A stretch of DNA of 64,000 bases from Phytomonas francai. Its lineage: Eukaryota > Euglenozoa > Kinetoplastea > Trypanosomatida > Trypanosomatidae. Each line of letters begins with the position of its first letter. Position 1 is the first letter of the stretch. Below the pieces are notes generated by a model that did not search any database, had not been told where the DNA came from, and worked only from the letters and a program-made list of their open reading frames with translations. The DNA is taken from assembly GCA_001766655.1 (NCBI GenBank), contig MJCC01000012.1:227980-291979 (forward strand), read 5' to 3'. This document shows, one piece after another, positions 27,152 to 37,091 of this stretch. The translations under genes were made by a program, and so were the position numbers.

Positions 27152-29719
27152 ATGCGGTTAGGCCTCCTTCGTGAGACGGCGGCGTTTCGTGGTTTAGTAT
27201 GCCGGGATGCCTCTCCGATACGGAAGGGCTCATTTCTGGGGTGGCGAAAAGGCCAAAGGACCCCCTTCGCGGCCCCCCCCTCGACCGCCGTGCGTTGTGC
27301 GTCCTCGTGGACCTTTCCCGGCTTCTCCCCCTCTTCTCAGGGAGTGGGGGATTTCCCGGGGTCGTTTAACCTCGGCAGCGCGGACAACTCCGCGGAGGAG
27401 GAGGCCCAGGACGCGGTCCTCGAGGAGGAGGAGTTCCGCGCGATGCAGGTGCACGCCGACGAGGCCGATCCCTTTCTCCCGCTCGCGCACCGCCTTTCGA
27501 GGAGGGCCGACACCCTCGCGATGGAGCTTCGCCGGATCCGATGGGAACTTCTGGAAAGACGGCAGCTTCTGATGGATACGCGCGGCGGGGGCCTGCGCGG
27601 GCGCCAGGCGAACGCGCGTCAGGCGATCGAGCGCGCCCTTCGCCGCCGACGCGATGCCCCGCCGTCGACGATGACCGCGCGAGATCTCCAACCGTACGTG
27701 AATTGGTGCGGATCCTCCTCTGGGATCGTGCGGGCCGCCGTGTTTCTTTCGCGCCGCTTTTCAGAGACGTTTATAAAGCGGCAGCACCCCCCTCCCATCC
27801 GAGATGATAGCGAAGGTGGCCCCGCTTCAAAAGAAATCGCGACGCTTACGGAGGATATCGACTACATCCGCCGTGTTCGCTCCTACCACGCGCTGAACTA
27901 CTACAGTCGGATGAACCTCACCCCCAAACGGCATCTTGGGCATGCGATCTATTCTACGCTGTGGAACCTGTGGATTGGGTTTCAAAACGGCCTCGGCTGC
28001 TTGATTTTCTACCCTATGCGCGAAATCAGGGAATCCGGGTGGGTTCGAGGCCCTTTTTTAGGGCTTGTAAAAGGAGGATGGGCCGCCTTGAAATTTCTCG
28101 CATACGGCTGGATCGTTTCCCCGGCGATTCATCTCCCCTGTGGGTTCTGCAATGGCTTCTATGGCCCACTTAACTTTTTTACCGGGAGGTACTTCTTCGA
28201 CACTCTCAGTGGACGATGGATGGTGTGTAATACGGCGGATACGCTCTTATTCCGGCATTTATTACAGCGCGAGAAGCGGTTAATCCGCGCGATCGGCCGA
28301 CTCGAGTTCAAACGAAAGCGCATGCAGCGGGAGGAAAAGTGGACCAGGCGACTCGCCGCGATGGGCTTCTCCCTGGAGGAAATCGGTAAACAATTGATGT
28401 CAAGGCACGGGAAGAATTCAGGCGGGAAGTCATCCTCGACGGCGTCGGATAACCGCAAAAGCGAGCGCGCGAACCTCTACGACGTTCTCGGCGTCAAGCG
28501 GACGGCCACGCAGCAGCAAATTAAGGCGCAGTACAAAAAACTCGCGATGCTCTTCCACCCCGACGTGGCCGACGACGATCCCGGGCGCGAGCGGCAGGCC
28601 GCGCAGTCCAAATTCGAGTCCATCTCCCACGCCTACCGCGTCCTCTCCAACGCGGAGAGCCGCCAGGCCTACGATCGGGGCGGGAATCGCGGGCTGGAGA
28701 TCCACGAAAGCCGTTTTGGCCGCTTTCTCGCGCGGACGCCGGAGGCGATGGTGCAGGGGATCTTCGGCGGCGAGGCCTTCCGGCGGGCGCTGCTCGGGGA
28801 GCTCCTCCGCTCGCACTGGACGCTGCGCGCGGAGGCCCAGGTCTGCGTTTCGCTCCACCAATTCGAGGAGCTCATGTGCATTCGCGTCCGCCAACTCGCG
28901 CTCGAGCTCGCCGCCGTCGTCGACGTCCACGCGAGGGGCGAGGGGGGGGCGGGGAGGGCCGGGCCAAAGGGAAATTGCGCGCAGGCCGAACGACCACGAG
29001 GGGGGGGCGGTGGGAGGCGGGAAACGGCAAATCGCCCGAGGGGCCCCTCCACGACGGAATCGACCCCGCCCTCCTCGCCCTATAACGCAAATCGTCCTAA
29101 TGGGAATAGTAAAAATAGTATTAATAATAATAATAATAACGCGGCGTCTTTGGAACTTGTCCCTGGCAGCAATGCCTACAACAACTTCTCGAAGGACTTC
29201 GAGGAGCGCTGCAAGCGATTTGTCGGCCGCCTTTCCGAGGCCTGTTTTGGACGCGAGCTGCTTTACGAGGTCGGCGAGGCCTACGTCGTTGGTGCGCAGC
29301 GCTTTCTCCACCTCCGCCCCTTTTACGCACCGAAAGCCCTTTTAAATCGTAAACTCATGGCAGGAATCGGGCGCCTGGTGAACGCGATTCTCGAGAAGAA
29401 GGATAAGGCGGGCCCGGCAATGGGGCAGGACGCGCTCGCGAAGCGTATTTTAATTGAGTATTTCAACATGGAGTACGACAACGTCGTGGCGGACGCCCAC
29501 AACGTGCTGCGGTTTGCCGTTCAGATGGTTTTGAAGGACACCACGCAGAGCGAGGAGGTCCGAAAGCGGCGGGCCTACGCGGTTTGGTGGGTCGGAAAGA
29601 AGATGATGGAAAAGGGCTCGCAATGGAATTTCGGCACGCGCGATGATGGCGATCTCATCGCGTACGTCCAGCAGGCCGCGAACGCATCGGCTACAACCAG
29701 TAAACCGCCAAAATTCTAG
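27152..29719 (+). CDS. membrane-associated DnaJ-domain protein 2
   Basis: 855 aa from the ATG at 27152; upstream in-frame extension would need a TTG start. The N-terminus is basic and Ser/Arg-rich (MRLGLLRETAAFRGLVCRD), presequence-like. A hydrophobic, Gly/aromatic-rich block at about 280-346 (FLGLVKGGWAALKFLAYG) probably contacts or crosses a membrane. The J domain is at about 440-505, with HPD from His469 (LFHPDVADD). It is followed by IFGGE near 536 and a helical DnaJ-X-like tail. It shares this whole order with the protein at 6022-7971 but is longer, with a basic low-complexity insert (about 590-665) ending in an Asn run coded by AAT repeats (29119-29139). It would work as an Hsp70 co-chaperone; mitochondrial location is inferred. 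The gene starts about 220 bp after the retroelement. The stop is TAG. Confidence 0.8.
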   Translation: MRLGLLRETAAFRGLVCRDASPIRKGSFLGWRKGQRTPFAAPPSTAVRCASSWTFPGFSPSSQGVGDFPGSFNLGSADNSAEEEAQDAVLEEEEFRAMQVHADEADPFLPLAHRLSRRADTLAMELRRIRWELLERRQLLMDTRGGGLRGRQANARQAIERALRRRRDAPPSTMTARDLQPYVNWCGSSSGIVRAAVFLSRRFSETFIKRQHPPPIRDDSEGGPASKEIATLTEDIDYIRRVRSYHALNYYSRMNLTPKRHLGHAIYSTLWNLWIGFQNGLGCLIFYPMREIRESGWVRGPFLGLVKGGWAALKFLAYGWIVSPAIHLPCGFCNGFYGPLNFFTGRYFFDTLSGRWMVCNTADTLLFRHLLQREKRLIRAIGRLEFKRKRMQREEKWTRRLAAMGFSLEEIGKQLMSRHGKNSGGKSSSTASDNRKSERANLYDVLGVKRTATQQQIKAQYKKLAMLFHPDVADDDPGRERQAAQSKFESISHAYRVLSNAESRQAYDRGGNRGLEIHESRFGRFLARTPEAMVQGIFGGEAFRRALLGELLRSHWTLRAEAQVCVSLHQFEELMCIRVRQLALELAAVVDVHARGEGGAGRAGPKGNCAQAERPRGGGGGRRETANRPRGPSTTESTPPSSPYNANRPNGNSKNSINNNNNNAASLELVPGSNAYNNFSKDFEERCKRFVGRLSEACFGRELLYEVGEAYVVGAQRFLHLRPFYAPKALLNRKLMAGIGRLVNAILEKKDKAGPAMGQDALAKRILIEYFNMEYDNVVADAHNVLRFAVQMVLKDTTQSEEVRKRRAYAVWWVGKKMMEKGSQWNFGTRDDGDLIAYVQQAANASATTSKPPKF

Positions 29720-30268
29720 GTAAAAGGAAAGAAAGTGGAAAAAAGGGGGAAAATAAGAGGGAAGAACGATTGGTTAGTTTGCTAAGCGAGCTCCTTATTC
29801 GCAAGATTGTTTTTTCTTTTCTTTTGCAAGATGAAATACCGTCGGTGTGGCCTTATAATGAGACAAAGTTTATCGATTCGATACGTAAGGGTGTGTCACT
29901 AATGTTTTCAACAACCCATGAGGGACTGAAATCTGTTTTGGTGCTCTGATGCTTCTCCCGAAAATTTATCATTTCACTGTTGTTCTCGCTATAGTTTTTA
30001 TAACTTTTGGGGGGTCATTTTTGTGTGTACGGCCTGCATTTCGCATCCGACAAAGGGCTATTGCTCCGTATTCACATGAATTTGACAAATATCTATTTCA
30101 AAGACGAGGGGTGTGTCTTTATTTTATTTTTCTAGACACAAGGCTCTCTTGATTGCATATCTTTATTCGAGTTTCAGGAATAATAACCAAATTTAAAATC
30201 ACCTACTAAGGTAGAGCTGACAGGGAGAATTAGATACGTATTACGCTCCACGTCAGAAGGAAAAAAAA
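29720..30268. other. intergenic, AT-rich
   Basis: No convincing gene. A 67-codon ATG frame at 29949-30152 is AT-rich and hydrophobic and was not accepted. Pyrimidine-rich patches lie near 29810-29825. Confidence 0.5.
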
Positions 30269-33200
30269 ATGAAAGATTTAAACAACATTAGCAGTGATTG
30301 GGAGGATTTATTTTCAAAACCCGAAGCATCCGCGTCCGCATGGCAAGCCCCCACACACCCTTGCGCACGTTCTTCAAATCTTTTCGAAAACAACAAGGCT
30401 GAAAAAAACGAAATCGATCACGAATTTGATGATTCCATGAAAGATCTTTCCTCAAGCTCTCCAGGAGCTTCAACACTGCTGAAAGCGCTGAAACCGCTCT
30501 GCATCAGTGTGAACCAAAATTACACACGCGTTGGGGTGGGACATGAGAGTGGATTTATTGTTTTTAAAGTTCAGCAAGATATAGCAGAGAATCATGAGGA
30601 TATTGAAGATGGAAGTAAAAGTGAAAATGCCAATAATAGCGAAAAGCAACGAGCAGAAGGATTGGAGAAGGGAAAGTCCTCACCACGTACGCTAAGCCAC
30701 CTCGTTGTGGATTCCACCTACAACACTGATTTACAGACCTTTTCGACGATTCGACGCCGCGCGCAAACGCATCTGTTGAGAGTCTCGAACGCTGCAAAAA
30801 CAAGGAACGAAATGAATCGTTTCCAGCGAGATCACAAACAAGCAAATGCGTCGCTTTCGAGATCTTTCCAAGACGAGGAACCACGCTCGACGAGGGCAAC
30901 AGAAGCGATGAAGCTATTCCACGCAGACGCCGGAAAAAAGTCGCACCCAGGAAAGGGAAAAGTGAGGAACTTCTCTCCTCAGGGCGAATTTGATGCTCAA
31001 AACGAGCGGTTAATAAGTGAGAGTAATGAAAATTTGATTACGGAGGCAAAACCTTCGCTGAATCTTTTTCTCTCCTGCGCAACTTTAAGCCTATCGGGTT
31101 CTCAAATCTTCGAAAACGACGCCGACGTCTACGCCGGCTCATCACGCCAAGCAGAAAATAAAAAAGAAAACGATCAAGTACAACAGAGGGAGGAAAGAGG
31201 CTTAGATTGGGAAAAAGGCAACCCAAGCCTTTCTTTTTTCCCCTCAAAAAAGGGCTCCACTGAAAAAGACGATATAAAAAAGGGGGAGTCCTTCGGCCTT
31301 TCCGAGATCGCGCAAATGTCAAACGAAGTTGACATCACGCTGGAAACGAAGTTCAGCTCCAGCACCTTGGTGCCCTCCCTTTCCCACCCCCCACCGGACG
31401 CAAAAAAAATCGAAGACAATGGCGACGACGGACAACCCCCTCACACTTGTCTACTTTGGAATACCGAAGACGACGACGACGACGACGACGAAGAAGAAGA
31501 AGAAGAAAAGGAAGCAAAAAGCAGCCCTTCTCGTTTGCGTTTTCCCCCAAAGGGGGTGGGGTTTGGCGGGGGCGGGGTCGGGCTCCTCGCGCTGCTGTAC
31601 GAGCAGCCGCGGTTAGCGGTGGTGGGCGGCGGTGAGGCCCCGATGGGGAGTCCCCGCGAGATTATTTTGATCACCGGCGGTGTTGTTTTTAACGTTTTAA
31701 ACGAACCGCATCCCGTCCGACAGCTCCTGCTCGACGCGCGCGTACTGATAAGTATTACCTCGCAGGAAGTGCGGTTTTACGCAAACCCGATGGAGCCTCA
31801 CTGGACGGCCTGTCAGTATGTCGTGCCCCTCCAGAGGATCCAAACGGCCCCACTCGGGGAGGCCGTCGCGAGTGTTTTGAGCGGAAAGGAGGAAACACGG
31901 CAGGGGAATTTGGCGAAACCGAACGCGTTGGAGAAAGACGAAGAGGAAATGGCGCCGGAGCTCGCGCCGCGGCGGGTTCCCTTTGCGATAGACTACGCCC
32001 GCAATCTCCTCCTAACGCGAGGGGGGGAGGGCTGGAATCGCTTTATTCTCCTGCACTTTTCCACCTCCGCGCAGGTTGGCAACGCCTGTCCGCAACCCAG
32101 CGTGCCCTTTCCAGGTGCCACTCTTGAATCCGCGAGTTTACCTCGCAAAATTCAAGCAAATGAAGGGGAGAGCGCGGAGGGACCTTTTAGGGGCGCGATG
32201 CCGACGGCAATTCGCGTAAAAGTGGTAGCGGTCTCGCCGCACGACGCACATCGAAACCCGCTCGATCAGCTCGCCCTATACATTGGGCGAACCCCCTTCC
32301 CAGCGCGTCTGCGGCCTCCACAGAGCCCCCCCACGGCTTTCGGTTTACCATCTTTATTATCGTCTTTACCATTATTTTCCTCATACCCGCCTCTTCTATC
32401 GCCCTCGCTGGCCCCTTCTTCGGATGAGGTGATGCTGGTGGCGACGTGCAGCGTCTTCGCGACCCGGATTACGCTGTGGATGTTCACCCCCATCGCAAAC
32501 AAGGCCCCCACCCTCGCCTCGCCAATGCTCGTCAAGGGGGGAGAAAAAAAACCCGCAGGGGGGGAAATGGATTCCTACGACGTGAACTATACCTTTACGC
32601 AAATCCGTGTCTTTCGGGTTGGTTTTCGCATGCCAATCCATCCATTCGCGATTTGGAAACGGCACTCGCGACCCCACGAAGACGGCAGTCATGCGTTTAG
32701 CCTCCCCCACCCCCCCACGTGCGGGGGGGGAAGAGAATCCACGACGAAGAGCGGGATCCAGCGAGCAGACGAGGACGAGGCGCGCGCAGGGACGCCTCAA
32801 ATTCTTCAACTGCAGTTTCTTCATCAGGGGTGCTTTGTTTTTTGCGTGCGGAGTGGCGAGATGTTGGTGTTTTCGACTACGGAGGAGGACCCCTCGGAGA
32901 GGGTCGCGGGCGCCGCGGACCCCCCACAGGCCTCGGTCAACCATCGCTCGATGTTCAGCACCGCGTTTAAATGCGTCGTCCCCGGGAGATTCCGTTTTTT
33001 CCACGACTACGCCCGCCAGGAATGGTTCTCCTGCCGCGCCCCTCTTCCCCTGCACGACCCCGTCTTCTACCCGCGTTGGCTTTGGATGTACAAACAAGAT
33101 CTTCTCGCCAGCGGGGACCCCAACGGACGACTCTCGCGCAGCCATCCCTACCTCATGAAAGGCGATCACAGCGTGGACGACTCCACGGTCGATGCAAATG

Positions 33201-33856
33201 GGCGGGAAGTGGAAAAGATGGGTAGTTTCTCCGGGAAATCACGCACATTTTCGTATTCAAGATTTGGAAAGTGGGTATCGCAGCTCACGCACGCTACGGG
33301 GGGAAAGTATTTCGCGATAACGTACCCGGTGAAGAGTTCCACCCGCAAAGAGCCCCTCGATGGCGCTCCACTTAACGGCATTACCACCCTCCTAGGAGCT
33401 CCATTTGACGAATCGAGTAATTACGGTGATGAAAAGGACAAGAAAGGAATTTTCACACAGCCATTAAATACAGCACCGTTGTCTGTAAATTCCCCTTCGC
33501 CTTCTTCATTGGATCGCTCCATTACCCAAATCGAGCCGTGTATTTTCCTATGGGAACATGACCTCGCCCGCTTAACGGTAAATTTGAACCGCTACGGCCC
33601 CACAAACGCGCCGCTATCCTTTTCGTGTGCTCCTCAAACCACAACGTCCTCTCTGGCTGAGGCGCATCGTGCAAAAAGTATTCAAAAGAATAACAGCCAT
33701 AGTAATATTACTTATAGCAATAAAAACACAGAAATCGTAACGCGAAAAGTTGTTTTGGACTGTGTGACCTGCGATGGGGCTTTTCTGAATATTCGTTTGT
33801 ATACAAAACAGGGCACCCTGCTGTGCTCTCCGGCGTTGCCGTGCACGTTGGAGTAA
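30269..33856 (+). CDS. divergent PROPPIN (Atg18/WIPI-like) protein, 1195 aa
   Basis: The first blade is clear at about residues 72-100 (LCISVNQNYTRVGVGHESG, then FIVFKV), the classic Atg18/WIPI opening. After a 330-residue disordered insert come GVGLLALLYEQPRLAVVGGG and SPREIILITGG, the next family segments, then VLISITSQEVRFYANP. The lipid-binding loop position reads TQIRVFRVGFRMPIHPFAI: the family's FRRG is FRVG here (residues 782-785). A final blade contains LQFLHQGCFVFCVRSGEML. PROPPINs bind PI3P/PI(3,5)P2 on autophagic and vacuolar membranes; here loss of the second Arg should weaken binding. Inserts (acidic, Ser-rich, and an Asp/Glu run from GAC/GAA repeats near 31471-31510) roughly triple the usual length of about 350-500 aa. 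The stop is TAA. Confidence 0.78.
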   Translation: MKDLNNISSDWEDLFSKPEASASAWQAPTHPCARSSNLFENNKAEKNEIDHEFDDSMKDLSSSSPGASTLLKALKPLCISVNQNYTRVGVGHESGFIVFKVQQDIAENHEDIEDGSKSENANNSEKQRAEGLEKGKSSPRTLSHLVVDSTYNTDLQTFSTIRRRAQTHLLRVSNAAKTRNEMNRFQRDHKQANASLSRSFQDEEPRSTRATEAMKLFHADAGKKSHPGKGKVRNFSPQGEFDAQNERLISESNENLITEAKPSLNLFLSCATLSLSGSQIFENDADVYAGSSRQAENKKENDQVQQREERGLDWEKGNPSLSFFPSKKGSTEKDDIKKGESFGLSEIAQMSNEVDITLETKFSSSTLVPSLSHPPPDAKKIEDNGDDGQPPHTCLLWNTEDDDDDDDEEEEEEKEAKSSPSRLRFPPKGVGFGGGGVGLLALLYEQPRLAVVGGGEAPMGSPREIILITGGVVFNVLNEPHPVRQLLLDARVLISITSQEVRFYANPMEPHWTACQYVVPLQRIQTAPLGEAVASVLSGKEETRQGNLAKPNALEKDEEEMAPELAPRRVPFAIDYARNLLLTRGGEGWNRFILLHFSTSAQVGNACPQPSVPFPGATLESASLPRKIQANEGESAEGPFRGAMPTAIRVKVVAVSPHDAHRNPLDQLALYIGRTPFPARLRPPQSPPTAFGLPSLLSSLPLFSSYPPLLSPSLAPSSDEVMLVATCSVFATRITLWMFTPIANKAPTLASPMLVKGGEKKPAGGEMDSYDVNYTFTQIRVFRVGFRMPIHPFAIWKRHSRPHEDGSHAFSLPHPPTCGGGRESTTKSGIQRADEDEARAGTPQILQLQFLHQGCFVFCVRSGEMLVFSTTEEDPSERVAGAADPPQASVNHRSMFSTAFKCVVPGRFRFFHDYARQEWFSCRAPLPLHDPVFYPRWLWMYKQDLLASGDPNGRLSRSHPYLMKGDHSVDDSTVDANGREVEKMGSFSGKSRTFSYSRFGKWVSQLTHATGGKYFAITYPVKSSTRKEPLDGAPLNGITTLLGAPFDESSNYGDEKDKKGIFTQPLNTAPLSVNSPSPSSLDRSITQIEPCIFLWEHDLARLTVNLNRYGPTNAPLSFSCAPQTTTSSLAEAHRAKSIQKNNSHSNITYSNKNTEIVTRKVVLDCVTCDGAFLNIRLYTKQGTLLCSPALPCTLE

Positions 33857-34646
33857 AAAATGTGAGATTTCAATCGATATGATCTACCGTAATATCTTAT
33901 TAAATGAATACAGATGACAACAAGAACTCCGCATTAGGAATCTCTCTCTTTCTTTTTCTTTTTACGGAAGTGAACCAGTCGAATACTAGTAAAATAAAGG
34001 AAACTGGTACGGATTCCTTTTTTCGCCTCCAACCTAGAATCTAATCAGAATACCCTTTCTTCTTTTTTTTTTGTATACATCGTAACCTTCCCTCGTGTTT
34101 ACGTGCTCATTTTGCTTGAACTCGACATTTTTATAAAATTTGCTTTTTTCTTCTCCTTTGCTTGTATGCATATATCGCCTCTGTGGGAAAAATTCTCTTC
34201 AAATGAAAAAGAAAAAACCACCGAAGTGTATTCACACATAGATATATGTACGCCTTCTCTTATTTTTTTTTCCTTTTTTCTTTCCGAATACCTACTACTG
34301 CACTTTTTGCTCTTTTTCTTTCCTTTAATGGAAGGAAAACCCCTATATCACTGGTAAAACCTGAAAAATTCCAGCCTAATTGGCTAATGGTCTCTCCCTT
34401 CAATCGTTTACATCAAGGAAAACATGTGTGATGAATATTTCTTCGTCTTTGCTTGTGTTCCACAGCTATATGGTTCTCGGTTTGAAGCTGTTTTTCTCGC
34501 CACGGTGAAGGTATGAACCTTACCCTTTCTCATCTCAGTATTCTCTCATCTGGAGATTTAGTTCATTATATTTCTCTTTCATTATTTTGTGCACCTTGCA
34601 GCGCATATCATTCCAAGTGCAAAATATATATTTATCAAGAACAAAA
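33857..34646. other. intergenic, T-rich
   Basis: No gene seen. Contains many T/C-rich runs (for example around 33941-33962, 34050-34070 and 34260-34325) that could serve polyadenylation and trans-splicing. Short frames here lack plausible starts or composition. Confidence 0.5.
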
Positions 34647-36530
34647 ATGCATCAGCCTCAGAAGGACAATTTACCCAAAGCAAAGGATGAAACCGAAGAT
34701 GCTACCCTTCATGGTATGGTAGCGAGGGCCTTCGCAAGTACAGCGCGGGCACTACGGCAACTGAACATTGAACGAATACGAGTGATTGGCCTCAGCAAAG
34801 GATGCGAAGGAACCTCAAATTTTATCAAAACTGGTTCTAATGATAAGAATAACCTAAAAGATGATGGGAGCGCTACGAAAGCGTCTTCCCCCTGCGGGAT
34901 GGAGGGCCCTTATGACGAGCGCTATAACGTAAACACGGAGGCTGGCGACAAAGGGGATGCCGGCAGCGGGGTTCGTGTGGTTTCAGAGAAGGAGTTCATG
35001 CAGGAGTTTGTCTTCCAATCGCGACCGTGTGTGATTCTGGATGCGATTGAGGATTGGCCCGCGCTCGAGCTCTGGAAGCAGGATCGCTATTTGTTTGACC
35101 TCGATCATCGCCTTCCACTAGAGCCTGAGATGAAAGACGACGACAACGACAGCGGTTATGGCAATAGTGGCCACAATAGTGACGATAACGACAGTGACCA
35201 CAGCGACAGAGCGAAAAAACAGGAGAAAAAACGAGGGAAATTCCCCATGCAGAATAGTGGGCGTCAATCCCAGGATTGCCCTACTTCTGCCGAACCATTC
35301 AAACAAAAAGACAGCAGTAATGTTGAGGAGCCAAACCAAAAAAAAGTCCTCAAATCCGATGTTCATGTCCCTAAAAAAGTAACCGTTGCCCTCACTCCCA
35401 ACGGCCGCGCGGATGCCGTGACCTACGTTTTATACGACAAACGCGACGTCCCGGTGGAGCTTCGGAAGGCCGTCCTCGACGAACCCGCCAAAAAATCCAT
35501 CATTCCCCTTTCCGATCACCCCCTTTACAAAAAGACGGATCCAGATGGTGAGATCATCGCGGAGAAGCTTTTCATGCAAGCCGTCGAAGTGAAAGTCACA
35601 CTGCCGGAGCTCTACGAGTTGTTCTCCCAGAGCGCAGCGATAACCCTGCCACCGGCTCCGATGTTCATCGACATGCAGGCCTACAAATCGCCCTCTACGA
35701 CCCCCGTCATCGCCTATGCGCAGCTCCAAAACGACTGTTTAAATAGTGAGTACGCCCACCTTCGCGGGGATATCCAGGAAAATGTTGTAGAATTCGGCAA
35801 GCGGGTCTTTGGGGGGTCTTTGGAGGCGACGAATGTGTGGTTCGGCACCCCAGCCAGCGTCTCCTCGATGCACCAGGATTGGGTCGAGAACCTCTACACA
35901 GTCGTCCGAGGCGTGAAGGAGTTCATCTTGGTCCCGCCCTGGGAGGGGCTTTTGATCCCCAGACCAGACCTCCCTTCTGCTTCTTTTGCTCTCGATGAGA
36001 ATCTCAGTGATCGCGCAAATTTACTCTTTGCCTTCACCCCCTTTCCGTCGAAAGACGGGACGCGCGTGCCGTGGTTTGACTACGACATCTCGTCGGAGGC
36101 GCTGGAGGTTGAAGGGGAGGCCGCGGCCACCGCCGCCCTGCGCGAGTCCATCCGTGCGAATAAACCGCTCAAATCGTTCGTCGAGCCGCTACTGGGTTCC
36201 GAATCCCTAAACGAAAAAAGGGAAAAGGAAGAAAAGGCGGAAAATAAAGAGGTGGCGGTGCATCCGTTTTTTGTACACGTTCACGAAGGCGAGACGCTCT
36301 ACCTCCCCGCGCTGTGGCTCCACCGCGTCTCGCAGCACGCCGGTGTCGAAGACATTTCCGCCCGTGCACGACATCGCGCGCGATCGCAAATAGCCGAAAA
36401 GGGGGAGGAAGATTCCCCCGACACGACGCCGCCGCCGCTGCCACTAATTGCAGCAGTTAATTATTGGTTTGATATATGTCATACCAACCCGGCGATAGTG
36501 ATGCTGCGGGAGTTCGGGCTTCTTCTCTAA
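34647..36530 (+). CDS. JMJD7: JMJD7-like JmjC/cupin hydroxylase
   Basis: 627 aa from the ATG at 34647. A JmjC fold is recognisable: the entry segment SRPCVILDAIEDWPALELW (about residues 122-142), then VWFGTPASVSSMHQDWVENLY with the Fe-binding His409-x-Asp411, VVRGVKEFILVPPWEG, and the distal ligand His559 in LYLPALWLHRVSQ, followed by AVNYWFD. Order and spacing match JMJD7, a 2-oxoglutarate/Fe(II) oxygenase known in animals as a lysyl hydroxylase of DRG GTPases. All three metal ligands are present, so activity is expected. Compared with human JMJD7 (about 316 aa), there is an N-terminal extension, an Asp/Ser/Asn insert (about 160-230) and a Lys/Glu insert before the final strand. The substrate in this organism is unknown. 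The stop is TAA. Confidence 0.82.
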   Translation: MHQPQKDNLPKAKDETEDATLHGMVARAFASTARALRQLNIERIRVIGLSKGCEGTSNFIKTGSNDKNNLKDDGSATKASSPCGMEGPYDERYNVNTEAGDKGDAGSGVRVVSEKEFMQEFVFQSRPCVILDAIEDWPALELWKQDRYLFDLDHRLPLEPEMKDDDNDSGYGNSGHNSDDNDSDHSDRAKKQEKKRGKFPMQNSGRQSQDCPTSAEPFKQKDSSNVEEPNQKKVLKSDVHVPKKVTVALTPNGRADAVTYVLYDKRDVPVELRKAVLDEPAKKSIIPLSDHPLYKKTDPDGEIIAEKLFMQAVEVKVTLPELYELFSQSAAITLPPAPMFIDMQAYKSPSTTPVIAYAQLQNDCLNSEYAHLRGDIQENVVEFGKRVFGGSLEATNVWFGTPASVSSMHQDWVENLYTVVRGVKEFILVPPWEGLLIPRPDLPSASFALDENLSDRANLLFAFTPFPSKDGTRVPWFDYDISSEALEVEGEAAATAALRESIRANKPLKSFVEPLLGSESLNEKREKEEKAENKEVAVHPFFVHVHEGETLYLPALWLHRVSQHAGVEDISARARHRARSQIAEKGEEDSPDTTPPPLPLIAAVNYWFDICHTNPAIVMLREFGLLL

Positions 36531-37091
36531 AATGGAGGAATTTTAGAAAAGGGGTGTGCATAATATTATTGATATTACTTCAAATGTGTAACGGATAGAA
36601 AAAGCGAAGTGAAAGGCACGCATGAAAATATATCTATGATTTCAGTTTACCTACCCCACGACTTTAGTTTTTTTTTTTTTCAAAAGGGAAAGGAAGAATG
36701 GTGTTATATGGATTTTTTCCCATTTTACGCGAAAAAATCTAAAAACCACTTAGGAAAAAAGAATTTATTTGATTCAATGTCTAATACTTGACTTTTTACA
36801 GGTGCTTAAAAATGATCTTTCAGGGCCTTTTATGGCCCTTATTGTGACTGGGGCTATCGTTCATCCTCTCCTCACAAACCTCATGACCCCACCCATAACC
36901 CCCCCCCCCCCTCCCTTCTCTTTCACATACACACACACGCACACACCTATTAAGCATCTGGGAAAAAAAAAGCATCCATACACTGCCAAAGTAGAGGGAA
37001 ATTTCGTAAAACGCAAGGAATTCCATCCCACGGCATAGCGAACAACACGCATAACCACACCCATTTAACAGGTCGCTACGATTGCGTGTGC
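36531..37091. other. intergenic with C-run and CA repeat
   Basis: No gene seen. A pure C-run (about 36899-36912) and a CA-rich repeat (about 36923-36948) lie mid-way. An AG near 37070 just before the presumed ATG at 37092 may be the acceptor. Confidence 0.5.

Noticed and set aside
29949..30152. 67-codon ATG frame between J-protein 2 and the PROPPIN gene
   Set aside because: AT-rich like the surrounding spacer, no family match. A real short hydrophobic protein cannot be excluded but is unsupported.
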